The notes under the pieces are model-generated. The model saw only the letters and a list, made by a program, of their open reading frames with translations, did not search any database and was not told the origin of the DNA. A stretch of 10,598 bases of DNA from positions 1-10,598 of the forward strand of contig CAIYCP010000467.1 of NCBI GenBank assembly GCA_903924715.1, given 5' to 3'. This stretch comes from an uncultured beta proteobacterium (GTDB lineage: Bacteria; Pseudomonadota; Gammaproteobacteria; Burkholderiales; Burkholderiaceae_B). The translations under genes were made by a program, and so were the position numbers. Positions 1 through 7,242 of the stretch are shown here, piece after piece; position 1 is the stretch's first letter; every line of letters starts with the position of its first letter.

Positions 1-696
1 ATGCATGACCAGGTGCGTATTGGGCAAACGCTTGTTGATTTCTTTGATACGTGAAATCGACAGGATGTCGCCTGTAGGCTTACGCGTAAATTTGTAAGCG
101 CCATGGCTTGTACCAATGGCAATAGCCAAGGCATCGAGTTGCGTTCGACGCACAAAATCAGCAGCCTGTTCGGGGTCAGTTAACAACTGATCCATCGTCA
201 GTTTGCCATCGGCACCGTGGCCGTCTTCTTTGTCGCCTTCCATGGTTTCGAGCGAACCCAGGCAGCCAAGCTCGCCTTCAACCGTGACACCCAACTTGTG
301 CGCCATGTCGACCACTTGCTTAGTGACGGCAACGTTGTAATCGTAATCAGCAATCGACTTGCCGTCTTCTTTCAACGAACCATCCATCATCACGCTTGAA
401 AAACCAAGGTCGATCGCGCCCTGACAAATCTTAGGCGATTGGCCGTGATCTTGGTGCATCACAACAGGGATATTTGGATACGACTCAACCGCAGCCTGAA
501 TCAAGTATTTAAGAAAGCCCTCACCCGCATATTTGCGCGCACCTGCTGAGGCTTGCATGATCACTGGGCTGTCGGTTTGAGCGGCCGCCTCCATGATGGC
601 TTGCACCTGTTCAAGGTTGTTGACGTTGAAGGCGGGGATGCCATAACCATGCTCAGCGGCATGATCCAAAAGCTGGCGCATAGAGACGAGTGCCAT
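1..696 (-). CDS. fba: Fructose-bisphosphate aldolase class II, N-terminal 232 residues (partial)
   Basis: This enzyme reversibly cleaves fructose-1,6-bisphosphate to glyceraldehyde-3-phosphate and dihydroxyacetone phosphate in the cytoplasm, using a zinc ion. The reading frame starts at an ATG (696-694), with an AAGGA ribosome site six bases upstream (707-703), and stays open to base 1, so the C-terminus is outside the window. The N-terminus MALVSMRQLLDHAAEHGYG and the length of conserved sequence match the long Calvin-type (CbbA-like) class II aldolases of about 345-354 residues. Visible motifs are the HQDHG segment (D83, H84), the VEGELG segment, GTSHGAY, and LVMH ending exactly at the window edge. 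By family knowledge, H84, the glutamate of GELG, the histidine of GTSHG and the last histidine (H232) correspond to metal ligands. It points the same way as pgk and gap at the other end of the window, which act in the same pathway. Confidence 0.97.
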   Translation of the reverse strand, partial: MALVSMRQLLDHAAEHGYGIPAFNVNNLEQVQAIMEAAAQTDSPVIMQASAGARKYAGEGFLKYLIQAAVESYPNIPVVMHQDHGQSPKICQGAIDLGFSSVMMDGSLKEDGKSIADYDYNVAVTKQVVDMAHKLGVTVEGELGCLGSLETMEGDKEDGHGADGKLTMDQLLTDPEQAADFVRRTQLDALAIAIGTSHGAYKFTRKPTGDILSISRIKEINKRLPNTHLVMH

Positions 697-835
697 GAGA
701 AATCCTTTTTTAGAGCAAAATGACGGGATGGAGGATGAATTAACCCGTTATTTTACGGCAGCATGACAGTATTTGCCCTGAAAACACCCCAAATCCGGGT
801 TTCGCACTATCCAGACAAACAATCGAGACGCTTTT

Positions 836-2002
836 ATGCCGCCTAACAGCCCAAGTTCGGCCCTAGCCCCAGTGATTTCCTGGGAACAAAACGACCAGAC
901 ACAGTCATTGCCCTGGCGCTCTGAGAACAACTGGGCACCCCCGAAGCGCACGATGGTCGCTGACGACACGATGACCGCAGATATTGCCTACCGCTTGGCC
1001 AGCGAGGGCGTCGGACTCATCTGGACCGGTGACTTTCAAAATGCCCGCCAGTTACTGCAGGCACTGGGTCGACGTACCGCCAAGCGTCGCGTCAAATACG
1101 CTGAGCAGCCCTACCCTGAGCGTTTCCATCAGGTTCGGCTCGCCCGCGCGCAACGGGCACGCACGCTAGGCATGTTGTTGCTGACGTTCGAGCCCCACCA
1201 TACGCTGACCTTGCGCCGCGCTCCAGAAGTGGCCACCGCCTGCTTGGCTGCCTATGGTGACAACGCTGAGCCTTACGTCATGCCCATGACCGAGCTGCTC
1301 GGCGTCATCAGCGCCTACGAGTGGCGCAAAAAAGGTGTTGAAGTGCCCGCGTTGCAAGATCGGATTCACCCTCACTACGGGGTCTTCGCCCCCATCCGCT
1401 CTGAATATCTAGATTTAGTGAATCAAGCCTTCCGCGCAAGCCCGCTTTCGATCACCACGGCCTTTGACATTGGCACGGGTACGGGCGTACTGGCCGCACT
1501 TTTGGTCAAACAGGGCGTCAAACACGTCGTGGGCACCGACACCAGTGCACGCGCCTTACTGTGCGCGCAAGACAATATCAATCGCCTCAATCTGGGTAAA
1601 CAAATCACGGTACAGCAGACTGATTTGTTTCCTGAAGGCCAAGCGGACCTTGTGCTTTGCAACCCGCCTTGGTTACCGGGGCGTCCTGCCTCGACCTTAG
1701 AGCAAGCGGTCTACGATCAAGATCAACACATGTTGTTAGGATTTTTATCTGGTTTAACCAAACATCTGACGCCCAACGGCCAAGGCTGGTTGATTTTGTC
1801 AGATTTGGCCGAACACCTTGGCTTACGCAGCCGTGCGGCACTCTTGGCCGCCATCGAACGTGCCGGCCTGGTCGTCCTTGAACGTCTGGATACGCGCCCA
1901 GTGCACCCCAAAGCAAAAGAAGAAGCCGATCCACTTGCGGATGCCCGGCGCGCAGAAGTCACCTCTTTGTGGCGACTTGCGCTTGACCCAGCGCAGGCCT
2001 GA
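836..2002 (+). CDS. Class I SAM-dependent methyltransferase (NPPW type), target unknown
   Basis: A 388-residue protein whose C-terminal half is a Rossmann-type methyltransferase. The SAM-binding motif I is FDIGTGTG at residues 210-217, an acidic strand follows (VGTDTS), and the catalytic motif is NPPW at 276-279. In known families, N/D-PP-Y/F/W motifs mark methylation of a planar nitrogen, as in the PrmB/PrmC glutamine and RsmC/RlmG RNA guanine enzymes, so a protein-glutamine or nucleic-acid base target is plausible but not shown. The first ~200 residues match no domain I recognise. They include a basic stretch (GRRTAKRRVKYAEQPYPERF) and may bind the substrate. The ATG at 836 has no obvious Shine-Dalgarno, so a start further in is possible. 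The gene stands alone, divergent from fba and convergent with mog. Confidence 0.88.
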   Translation: MPPNSPSSALAPVISWEQNDQTQSLPWRSENNWAPPKRTMVADDTMTADIAYRLASEGVGLIWTGDFQNARQLLQALGRRTAKRRVKYAEQPYPERFHQVRLARAQRARTLGMLLLTFEPHHTLTLRRAPEVATACLAAYGDNAEPYVMPMTELLGVISAYEWRKKGVEVPALQDRIHPHYGVFAPIRSEYLDLVNQAFRASPLSITTAFDIGTGTGVLAALLVKQGVKHVVGTDTSARALLCAQDNINRLNLGKQITVQQTDLFPEGQADLVLCNPPWLPGRPASTLEQAVYDQDQHMLLGFLSGLTKHLTPNGQGWLILSDLAEHLGLRSRAALLAAIERAGLVVLERLDTRPVHPKAKEEADPLADARRAEVTSLWRLALDPAQA

Positions 2003-2014
2003 GGCGCCATCACA

Positions 2015-2032
2015 AACCGACCTGCCCCGGTT
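2015..2032. terminator. Weak inverted repeat between convergent methyltransferase and mog genes
   Basis: AACCG and CGGTT pair as a 5-base stem around an 8-base loop in the 32-base gap between the two convergent stop codons. There is no U-tract on either strand. It could be a poor bidirectional terminator or chance, and nothing else in the gap looks like one. Confidence 0.2.
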
Positions 2033-2034
2033 AG

Positions 2035-2655
2035 TTAAACCGCGGGCGGGCGTCGCGCAGACTTAGGACGAAAACCCTTGACTACTGCGTCACGGGTTTC
2101 GATATAGGGACCACCGATTAAGTCGATACAGTAGGGCACGGCAGCAAAAATCCCCGATACGACCACACTGCCGTCTTCGCGTTTCAGGCCTTCAAGGGTT
2201 TCACTGATTGCTTTAGGCTGGCCAGGCAAATTGATGATCAGCGCTGCATGCCCTTCGATTTCGCGCAGCACCGCAACCTGACGTGACAGAATCGCCGTGG
2301 GCACGAACTGCAAACTAATTTGTCTCATTTGCTCACCAAAGCCTGGCATTTCGCGGGTTGCCACGGCCTGCGTCGCCTCAGGCGTCACATCGCGACGTGC
2401 CGGGCCAGTACCACCCGTTGTCAACACCAGATGGCAACGCTCAATATCCACCAACTCGATCAAGGCCGCCGAAATCTCTACGGCCTCATCCTGAATCAAA
2501 CGCGCAACCGTCTGCACGGGCGTTGACACCGCGCGCTCAAGCCATGCCTGTAACGCCGGCACACCTTGATCTTCATAAATACCTTTTGAAGCGCGATCTG
2601 ACACCGAAACAATGCCAACACGCAGGGTTTCTGGAGAAAGTGGGGACTGAGTCAT
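2035..2655 (-). CDS. mog: Molybdopterin adenylyltransferase
   Basis: Mog activates molybdopterin by adenylating it with ATP, giving the substrate that MoeA uses to insert molybdate during molybdenum cofactor synthesis in the cytoplasm. The 206-residue protein (E. coli Mog has 195) carries the MoCF-family core: VGIVSVSDRAS near the N-terminus, TTGGTGPARRDVTPEAT at 79-95, and the MPGFGEQMR, FVPTAILSR and NLPGQPK blocks. It closes with a Mog-like FRPKSARR tail. D89 corresponds to the catalytic aspartate (D82) of E. coli Mog. I start at the ATG (2655-2653). The frame extends four codons to a TTG at 2667, but the family's conserved part begins well after the ATG and the TTG has no ribosome site. 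No other molybdenum cofactor gene is present. It is divergent from the phosphate transporter, with a 114-base shared upstream region. Confidence 0.96.
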   Translation of the reverse strand: MTQSPLSPETLRVGIVSVSDRASKGIYEDQGVPALQAWLERAVSTPVQTVARLIQDEAVEISAALIELVDIERCHLVLTTGGTGPARRDVTPEATQAVATREMPGFGEQMRQISLQFVPTAILSRQVAVLREIEGHAALIINLPGQPKAISETLEGLKREDGSVVVSGIFAAVPYCIDLIGGPYIETRDAVVKGFRPKSARRPPAV

Positions 2656-2679
2656 AAAAGCTGCCAAAACAAGACGTTG

Positions 2680-2696
2680 AAATTAAACGTTAATTT
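2680..2696. promoter_or_regulatory. AT-rich inverted repeat upstream of mog
   Basis: AAATTAA and TTAATTT form a perfect 7-base inverted repeat around ACG, 24 bases upstream of the mog ATG and between the divergent mog and pit genes. It could be an operator or part of the mog promoter. Its low complexity means chance is also likely. Confidence 0.25.
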
Positions 2697-2717
2697 AACA
2701 GCACTGGCTCCAACAAC

Positions 2718-2745
2718 CTGACATTTTTATTACAAGTAATATACG
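2718..2745 (+). promoter_or_regulatory. Candidate sigma-70 promoter for the phosphate transporter
   Basis: CTGACA (2718-2723) matches the -35 consensus at five of six bases and is followed after 16 bases by TATACG (2740-2745), four of six to the -10 consensus. Transcription would start near 2752, about 18 bases before the ATG. The spacer holds a palindrome, ATTAC-AA-GTAAT (2729-2740), that could be an operator. A proper Pho box (two CTGTCAT repeats 11 bases apart) is absent. This is prediction by eye only. Confidence 0.4.
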
Positions 2746-2769
2746 GAAACTTTTCCTGACGGTGTTGCG

Positions 2770-4245
2770 ATGTTTGATCTCTTTGCAGGATTAACGCCTG
2801 GGGTCGCTTTTTCCCTGGTCCTTGCCTTAGGTTTTGTGCTGGCCTTTGAATTTATCAACGGCTTTCACGACACCGCCAATGCCGTCGCAACGGTGATCTA
2901 TACCAAGGCAATGCCCGCCCATTTGGCCGTTGTGGCCTCGGGTATTTTTAACTTTTTAGGTGTGCTTTTGGGTGGCGTTGGTGTGGCCTACGCCATCGTG
3001 CACCTGTTGCCGGTTGAGCTTCTGATTGATGTAGATACCGGACGCGGTCTGGTGATGGTGTTTTCAATGCTCGCGGCAGCCATTGCCTGGAACTTCGGCA
3101 CTTGGTACTTTGGCATCCCCGCCTCAAGCTCACACACCTTAATTGGTTCGATCTTGGGCGTCGGATTAGCAAATGCCTGGGTGACACATGCCCCCTTAAG
3201 CGAGGGCGTGAACTGGCGCAAAGCGATTGAAATTGGCATGTCGCTGGTCGTGTCTCCGCTCGTGGGGTTTTTAATCGCGGGCGTATTTCTGATTATGCTC
3301 AAGTACTGGTGGCCCCTCTCAAAAATGCATGTCACCCCAAGCCAGCGCCGAGAGTTAGCTGATAAAAAGCGCCCGCCATTTTGGAACCGCGTCGTGTTGA
3401 TCATGTCGGCGATGGGAATGAGCTTTGTGCATGGCTCAAACGATGGGCAAAAAGGAATCGGCCTCATCATGCTCGTGTTAATTGGGATTGTGCCGGCCAA
3501 GTTTGTTCTGGATATCAACGCCACCCCATACGAAATCAAACGCTCTTACGATGCGGCACTACATCTCAGCGATTTTTACGAACGCAATACCCACACCCTA
3601 GGTGAGTTTTTATTACTCGACAAAGCTGATCGTATACAAGACTTGCCAAAGGTCTATCGCTGCGACCCCGCGACCACGATGGCAACGATCACGGCCCTGC
3701 GTACGATGCTCGACGGAGTACGCGACTACGACACGCTCAGCTCTCAAAGCCGAATTCAAGTGCGTCGCTATCTACTTTGCTTAGATGACACCGCCCGCAA
3801 GGTCGCGGCCTTACACGGCTTACCCGAGCGTGAAAAATCCGACCTTAAAAAATTGCGCAAAGATCTCGTTGCCACGACTGAATACTCTCCTTTTTGGGTG
3901 ATTCTGCTCGTCGCACTTGCCTTGGGGATTGGCACCATGATTGGCTGGCGCCGAGTCGTCAAAACTGTTGGAGAAAAAATTGGCAAGCAAGGCATGACGT
4001 ATGCGCAGGGCATGTGCGCGCAAGTCACCGCAGTGCTGGCGATTGGTTTCGCCAATCTCTATAGCTTGCCCGTATCTACCACCCATGTTTTATCTTCCGG
4101 CGTCGCAGGTACGATGGTGGCCAATAAAAGTGGTCTGCACCAAAACACTGTACGTACGATCTTGACGGCCTGGGTCTTAACCTTACCCGCTTCAATGCTG
4201 TTGTCAGCAGGCCTGTTCTGGGGCGCGTCCAAAATTTTTCTTTAA
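2770..4245 (+). CDS. pit: PiT-family inorganic phosphate transporter
   Basis: A 491-residue inner-membrane protein (E. coli PitA has 499) that by family imports neutral metal-phosphate complexes using the proton gradient. Both duplicated PiT signatures are present: GFHDTANAVAT at 31-41 in the N-terminal half, and HGSNDGQKGIG at 221-231. Each half also has a serine-rich re-entrant-like motif, ASSSHTLIGSILG in the first and LPVSTTHVLSSG (about 433-444) in the second. Hydrophobic stretches fit about ten membrane segments. A long hydrophilic region at about residues 255-375 separates the halves, as in E. coli PitA rather than the shorter PiT forms. No phoU-like or DUF47 partner lies next to it. 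There is no clear ribosome site before the ATG. The gene is transcribed alone and ends at a hairpin. Confidence 0.95.
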   Translation: MFDLFAGLTPGVAFSLVLALGFVLAFEFINGFHDTANAVATVIYTKAMPAHLAVVASGIFNFLGVLLGGVGVAYAIVHLLPVELLIDVDTGRGLVMVFSMLAAAIAWNFGTWYFGIPASSSHTLIGSILGVGLANAWVTHAPLSEGVNWRKAIEIGMSLVVSPLVGFLIAGVFLIMLKYWWPLSKMHVTPSQRRELADKKRPPFWNRVVLIMSAMGMSFVHGSNDGQKGIGLIMLVLIGIVPAKFVLDINATPYEIKRSYDAALHLSDFYERNTHTLGEFLLLDKADRIQDLPKVYRCDPATTMATITALRTMLDGVRDYDTLSSQSRIQVRRYLLCLDDTARKVAALHGLPEREKSDLKKLRKDLVATTEYSPFWVILLVALALGIGTMIGWRRVVKTVGEKIGKQGMTYAQGMCAQVTAVLAIGFANLYSLPVSTTHVLSSGVAGTMVANKSGLHQNTVRTILTAWVLTLPASMLLSAGLFWGASKIFL

Positions 4246-4261
4246 GCTGGGCCCGCATGTA

Positions 4262-4288
4262 TTGTGCTGCGCTAAGTGCGCAGCACAA
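4262..4288. terminator. Hairpin between convergent pit and ABC permease genes
   Basis: TTGTGCTGCGC and GCGCAGCACAA form a perfect 11-base stem around the loop TAAGT, 16 bases after the pit stop and 23 bases beyond the permease stop on the other strand. Position and stability suggest a bidirectional transcription end. No U-tract follows on either strand, so it may instead be an mRNA 3'-end stabiliser or a Rho-assisted end. Confidence 0.55.
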
Positions 4289-4308
4289 CCTCTAACCTGC
4301 CTCTAACC
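4289..4308. repeat. Short direct repeat of CCTCTAACC
   Basis: CCTCTAACC occurs at 4289-4297 and 4300-4308, separated by TG, directly after the hairpin arm. It is a small tandem duplication in the convergent gap, with no evident function. Confidence 0.5.
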
Positions 4309-4311
4309 AAG

Positions 4312-5085
4312 CTAGCGGCTTTTACTCCAGGCTTCGTACAACTTTCTAAAAGCCATATCCAGCAAAAATCCTAGCAGCCCAATCAGCACGACTGTTGCCA
4401 TCAACTCGTGATACGCGAGTCGATCGCGCGTATCCAAAATAAAATAACCAAGTCCTGCAGAAACTCCTAGCATTTCGCAGGGCACCAGCACAATCCAAAC
4501 GATACCAATCGCCAGACGTGTACCCGTTAACACATGGCCTAATATGCCCGGCACGATGACGCCCTTCAAGGTTTCCCAACCCGTGGCTGACAAGCTTTGA
4601 GATAGCTGCAACCACCGCTGATCCAGCGCACGCACCCCTGCAAGCGTATTCAACATAATCGGCCACAGCGCTGCGAAGGCCAACAAGAAATAAACAGGTC
4701 GATCACCAACGCCAAACACCATCACTGCGATGGGCATCCATGACAGCGGGGACACCATTCTTAGAAACTGAAAGGCTGGTGACAGCGTCGCATTCGCACC
4801 CGCAGATGCGCCAAGCAGTAAGCCGAGCGGAACACCGACCAACAACGCCAAACCAAGCCCGATCGCCACGCGCTGCAAACTGACCGCAATGTGAATCCAG
4901 ATTTCACCGCCCTGCAACAAACCGATCAAGGTCGTCAAAGAAGGTCCGGGGGCAAAGCGCATCCCCATCGAGCCTGGCGTTGAAAATGGCACTGTCAAGA
5001 GCCACCAGAGGCCCACGAACAGGACGATTCCCAACACGCCCTGCAGTACACGCCAAGCAGCGCGCGTTTGTGGCTGACTCGCCAT
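4312..5085 (-). CDS. ABC transporter permease, nitrate/sulfonate/taurine type
   Basis: A 257-residue inner-membrane permease of the SsuC/TauC/NrtB family, the channel of the importer formed with the two genes upstream. Hydrophobic segments (for example residues 14-31, 66-92 and the last 30 before the tail) fit about six membrane helices. The cytoplasmic coupling (EAA) region is LSQSLSATGWETLKGVIVPG followed by LTGTRLAIGIVWIVLVPCEML. The GTRLAIGIVWIVLVPCEM segment resembles nitrate/bicarbonate permeases (NrtB-like), which have 'IAIGLSWLAIVAAEM'-type sequence, but this does not fix the substrate. Its ATG shares one base with the binding protein's stop codon (TAATG at 5087-5083), so translation is coupled. 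It is the last gene of the operon. A homodimer of this single permease is expected. Confidence 0.9.
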   Translation of the reverse strand: MASQPQTRAAWRVLQGVLGIVLFVGLWWLLTVPFSTPGSMGMRFAPGPSLTTLIGLLQGGEIWIHIAVSLQRVAIGLGLALLVGVPLGLLLGASAGANATLSPAFQFLRMVSPLSWMPIAVMVFGVGDRPVYFLLAFAALWPIMLNTLAGVRALDQRWLQLSQSLSATGWETLKGVIVPGILGHVLTGTRLAIGIVWIVLVPCEMLGVSAGLGYFILDTRDRLAYHELMATVVLIGLLGFLLDMAFRKLYEAWSKSR

Positions 5086-6275
5086 TAGACTTCGATCACT
5101 TCTTTGCGCGTGTAGTCTGGATTCTGGCCAAACTTGGTTAAGCCGCCCACCGCCTCAATCGCGCGTTTGACAAAACGATCGTCGACCAATTGCGCCGCAG
5201 CCGTCTTGCCATCGAGCGTCGCTAAAAAGCCGCGATCCGCTTCGATCACTGTATTTTTTAAACGCGCCACCAACTCTTCGGTATAACTTGGATAGGGGTA
5301 TGGCTGAAAATCAATGCGCTTGTCTTGCCAGTCTGCGTGACGAATCGCCTTAGACGACAAATACGATTCACGATCGCTCGCCGCCGGTGACAAGACTTTG
5401 TTCAGTACGGGTAAAGCATGCGGCGTATACCGGTTCACGCCTTCTTTGGACAAGAGCTGTGCGGTCTCGGCGCGATTTTCACGTATCCATAACTGGGCAC
5501 GCACAATCGCATCCACCACTTTTTGCGACCACTCCGGGCGCTGCTCGAGGTCACGTTCGTGCATGAACACCGTGCAACAAGCATGGTTGCGCCAAACGTC
5601 GCCCGTAAAGCGCAACACTTTGCCAATTCCCATCGTTTCAGCCAACGCGTTGAATGGCTCGGCCACGATATAGCCGGCAATATTGCGCGAGGCGAGTGCG
5701 GGTGGCATATCTGACGGCGCCATCACAACGAGGTTCACTTCATTCGCTGTAGGTTGCCCCTGCTTGCGCGAGACGGGTTCTAAGCCTGACTCACGCAACA
5801 TCGCCTGCAAAACGACGTTATGAATCGAATACCAAAAGGGAATGGCGACCGTTTTACCGGCCAACGCTTTAATGTCATTAATCTCTGGCAAGACCGTGAG
5901 GCCAGAACCGCCCATGTGGTTCCAGGCCACAACTTTAGCCGGCACTTTGCTGCCAAAGCGCGCCCAAACCGTCATTGGCGATAGCAGATGCACCACATTA
6001 ACCTGACCCGCAATAAAGGCTTCGATCAGTTGGGCCCAACTGCGCAACATGGTGGGCTTTTCGACCTCGACGCCCGCGTCTTTAAAGTAACCATTGTTAT
6101 GTGCGACTAGCAATGGCGCAGCATCGGTAATCGGCAAATAACCAATGCGTACCGGTCCGTTTACAGCTGACTGAGCCTGCGCATTGAAGGTGGACAATAG
6201 CGGAGCAGCTCCGGCAACCGTAAATAGACTGGCTAATTTCAACATCTCGCGACGCGAGACATGCTCAAGACACAT
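5085..6275 (-). CDS. Tat-exported ABC substrate-binding protein, NrtA/SsuA-like, substrate unknown
   Basis: A 396-residue periplasmic binding protein for the adjacent permease and ATPase. The N-terminus has a twin-arginine motif (SRREMLK, residues 7-13), a hydrophobic stretch and an AQA cleavage site at about 32-34, so it should be exported folded through the Tat pathway. The mature part opens with VRIGYLPITDAAPLLVAHNNGYF, typical of the CmpA/NrtA and SsuA/TauA/Thi5-like families. Further blocks are WNHMGGSGLTVLPEI, AGKTVAIPFWYSIHNVV and GYIVAEPFNALAE. The start ATG has AAAGGAATT placed correctly upstream and overlaps the ATPase end by 11 bases. Nitrate, bicarbonate, a sulfonate or a vitamin precursor are all possible substrates. 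No nitrate reductase, sulfonate monooxygenase or thiamine gene lies nearby to decide. Confidence 0.9.
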   Translation of the reverse strand: MCLEHVSRREMLKLASLFTVAGAAPLLSTFNAQAQSAVNGPVRIGYLPITDAAPLLVAHNNGYFKDAGVEVEKPTMLRSWAQLIEAFIAGQVNVVHLLSPMTVWARFGSKVPAKVVAWNHMGGSGLTVLPEINDIKALAGKTVAIPFWYSIHNVVLQAMLRESGLEPVSRKQGQPTANEVNLVVMAPSDMPPALASRNIAGYIVAEPFNALAETMGIGKVLRFTGDVWRNHACCTVFMHERDLEQRPEWSQKVVDAIVRAQLWIRENRAETAQLLSKEGVNRYTPHALPVLNKVLSPAASDRESYLSSKAIRHADWQDKRIDFQPYPYPSYTEELVARLKNTVIEADRGFLATLDGKTAAAQLVDDRFVKRAIEAVGGLTKFGQNPDYTRKEVIEV

Positions 6276-7101
6276 CTGCTAATTCCTTTGAAGCGTATTT
6301 AACGGGCACTGCCGCTGGTTTCGGATGCAACGCACGTTGCAAAGTTCGTAAAATTTCAATGCGTAACTGACCGAGTTCTTCAACAAGATCATCACGCGGT
6401 TGTGAATACGCGATTTCCCACTCACCCAGGCAATGCGCTGGCGCGCCACCCAAGAGCACAATCCGATCGGCAACTTGCAATGCCTCGTCGATATCGTGGG
6501 TAATTAGTACGGCGGCAGTGCCTAGATCTTCACGCAGTTTCAACAAAAGCTTTTGCATGGTCGCACGCGTCACTTCATCGAGCGCACCGAAGGGCTCATC
6601 CAACAAAATAACCTCGGGCTGTCGCGCCACGCAGCGCGCAAGCGCCGTGCGCTGCGCCATCCCACCTGATAACTCAACCGGCATCAAGTGACGCGCGTGC
6701 TCTAGGCCAACCTCGCGGATGGCGACATCGATACGCTGTTTTTTTTCTGCGACGGTTAAATGGGGTTGATGTTTAAAGTCCAAACCGAAGGCAACATTTT
6801 TTTCAAGCGTTAACCACGGCAGCAGGCTCGGATCCTGAAACGCCATCGCGACTCGGGGGTGAGTACCCAGAAGCGGCTTACCCTCAACAAGCACCGTGCC
6901 CTGCGCAGGCGACTGAAGGCCGGCCAAAATACGCAATAAACTCGATTTGCCGACTCCACTCGGGCCTAGAATCGCCACGATCTCACCGGCCGACACTGCA
7001 AAATCCAGCCCATCGATTAAGGGTTTCTCAGCGCCATACTGCAGGCGCAAGCCCTTGGCTTGTAAGACATAATCAGCGCTTTTGGTCAGTGGGGCGAGCA
7101 T
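6265..7101 (-). CDS. ABC transporter ATP-binding protein, nitrate/sulfonate/taurine type
   Basis: A 278-residue ATPase that powers the importer from the cytoplasmic face. All nucleotide-binding motifs are intact: Walker A GPSGVGKSS (46-54), Q-loop FQDP with Q89, signature LSGGMAQR (144-151), Walker B VILLDEP (164-170), D-loop GALD and the switch histidine H202 in THD. The LLPWLTLEKNV segment after the Q-loop is typical of SsuB/TauB/NrtD ATPases. A C-terminal extension of about 50 residues follows the core. I choose the ATG at 7101 because TGGAT lies about seven bases upstream. A GTG directly before it (7104) would add one residue but sits too close to that site. First gene of the operon, with an AT-rich upstream region containing inverted repeats. 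Confidence 0.92.
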   Translation of the reverse strand: MLAPLTKSADYVLQAKGLRLQYGAEKPLIDGLDFAVSAGEIVAILGPSGVGKSSLLRILAGLQSPAQGTVLVEGKPLLGTHPRVAMAFQDPSLLPWLTLEKNVAFGLDFKHQPHLTVAEKKQRIDVAIREVGLEHARHLMPVELSGGMAQRTALARCVARQPEVILLDEPFGALDEVTRATMQKLLLKLREDLGTAAVLITHDIDEALQVADRIVLLGGAPAHCLGEWEIAYSQPRDDLVEELGQLRIEILRTLQRALHPKPAAVPVKYASKELADVS

Positions 7102-7182
7102 CACTCAATCCAGTCTATTCATCCCCGTCATGCGGGTTCGGACTGGAAGTGTAGGATAGGGTCCTATATTTCTTAAACGACT

Positions 7183-7220
7183 AATAAGTCATTTGCTTAT
7201 TACAAAATGAATGACTTATT
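7183..7220. repeat. AT-rich 11-base inverted repeat between cbpM and the ABC operon
   Basis: AATAAGTCATT (7183-7193) and AATGACTTATT (7210-7220) are perfect reverse complements separated by 16 bases. Each arm is itself a near-palindrome of form AAT-N5-ATT. It lies just past the cbpM stop and about 80 bases upstream of the ABC ATPase start, both on the minus strand. No U-tract follows, so an intrinsic terminator is unlikely. A regulator-binding site for the ABC operon is the better reading, but this is inference. Confidence 0.5.
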
Positions 7221-7221
7221 T

Positions 7222-7242
7222 GAGTTAACGATTACTTAACTC
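7222..7242. repeat. 7-base inverted repeat spanning the cbpM stop codon
   Basis: GAGTTAA (7222-7228) and TTAACTC (7236-7242) form a perfect inverted repeat around a 7-base loop and include the cbpM stop codon (7227-7225). It abuts the larger inverted repeat at 7183-7220. The stem is AT-rich and has no U-tract, so its role is unclear. Confidence 0.35.

Noticed and set aside
748..969. 73-codon open frame on the minus strand between fba and the methyltransferase
   Set aside because: It overlaps the methyltransferase start on the opposite strand, has no family resemblance, and its left part is better explained as the fba upstream region.
2656..2667. TTG start that would lengthen mog by four residues
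   Set aside because: There is no ribosome site before the TTG, and the ATG at 2655 precedes all conserved sequence.
2704..2734. Possible Pho box upstream of pit
   Set aside because: Only one half-site (CTGACAT) resembles CTGTCAT. The expected second repeat 11 bases away is not there on either side.
2988..3539. 183-codon open frame on the minus strand
   Set aside because: It is antisense to the conserved membrane segments of the phosphate transporter, with no domain signal of its own.
7152..7166. TAGGA-TAGGG-TCCTA inverted repeat upstream of the ABC ATPase
   Set aside because: Only five pairs around a 5-base loop, too short to separate from chance without comparison to related genomes.
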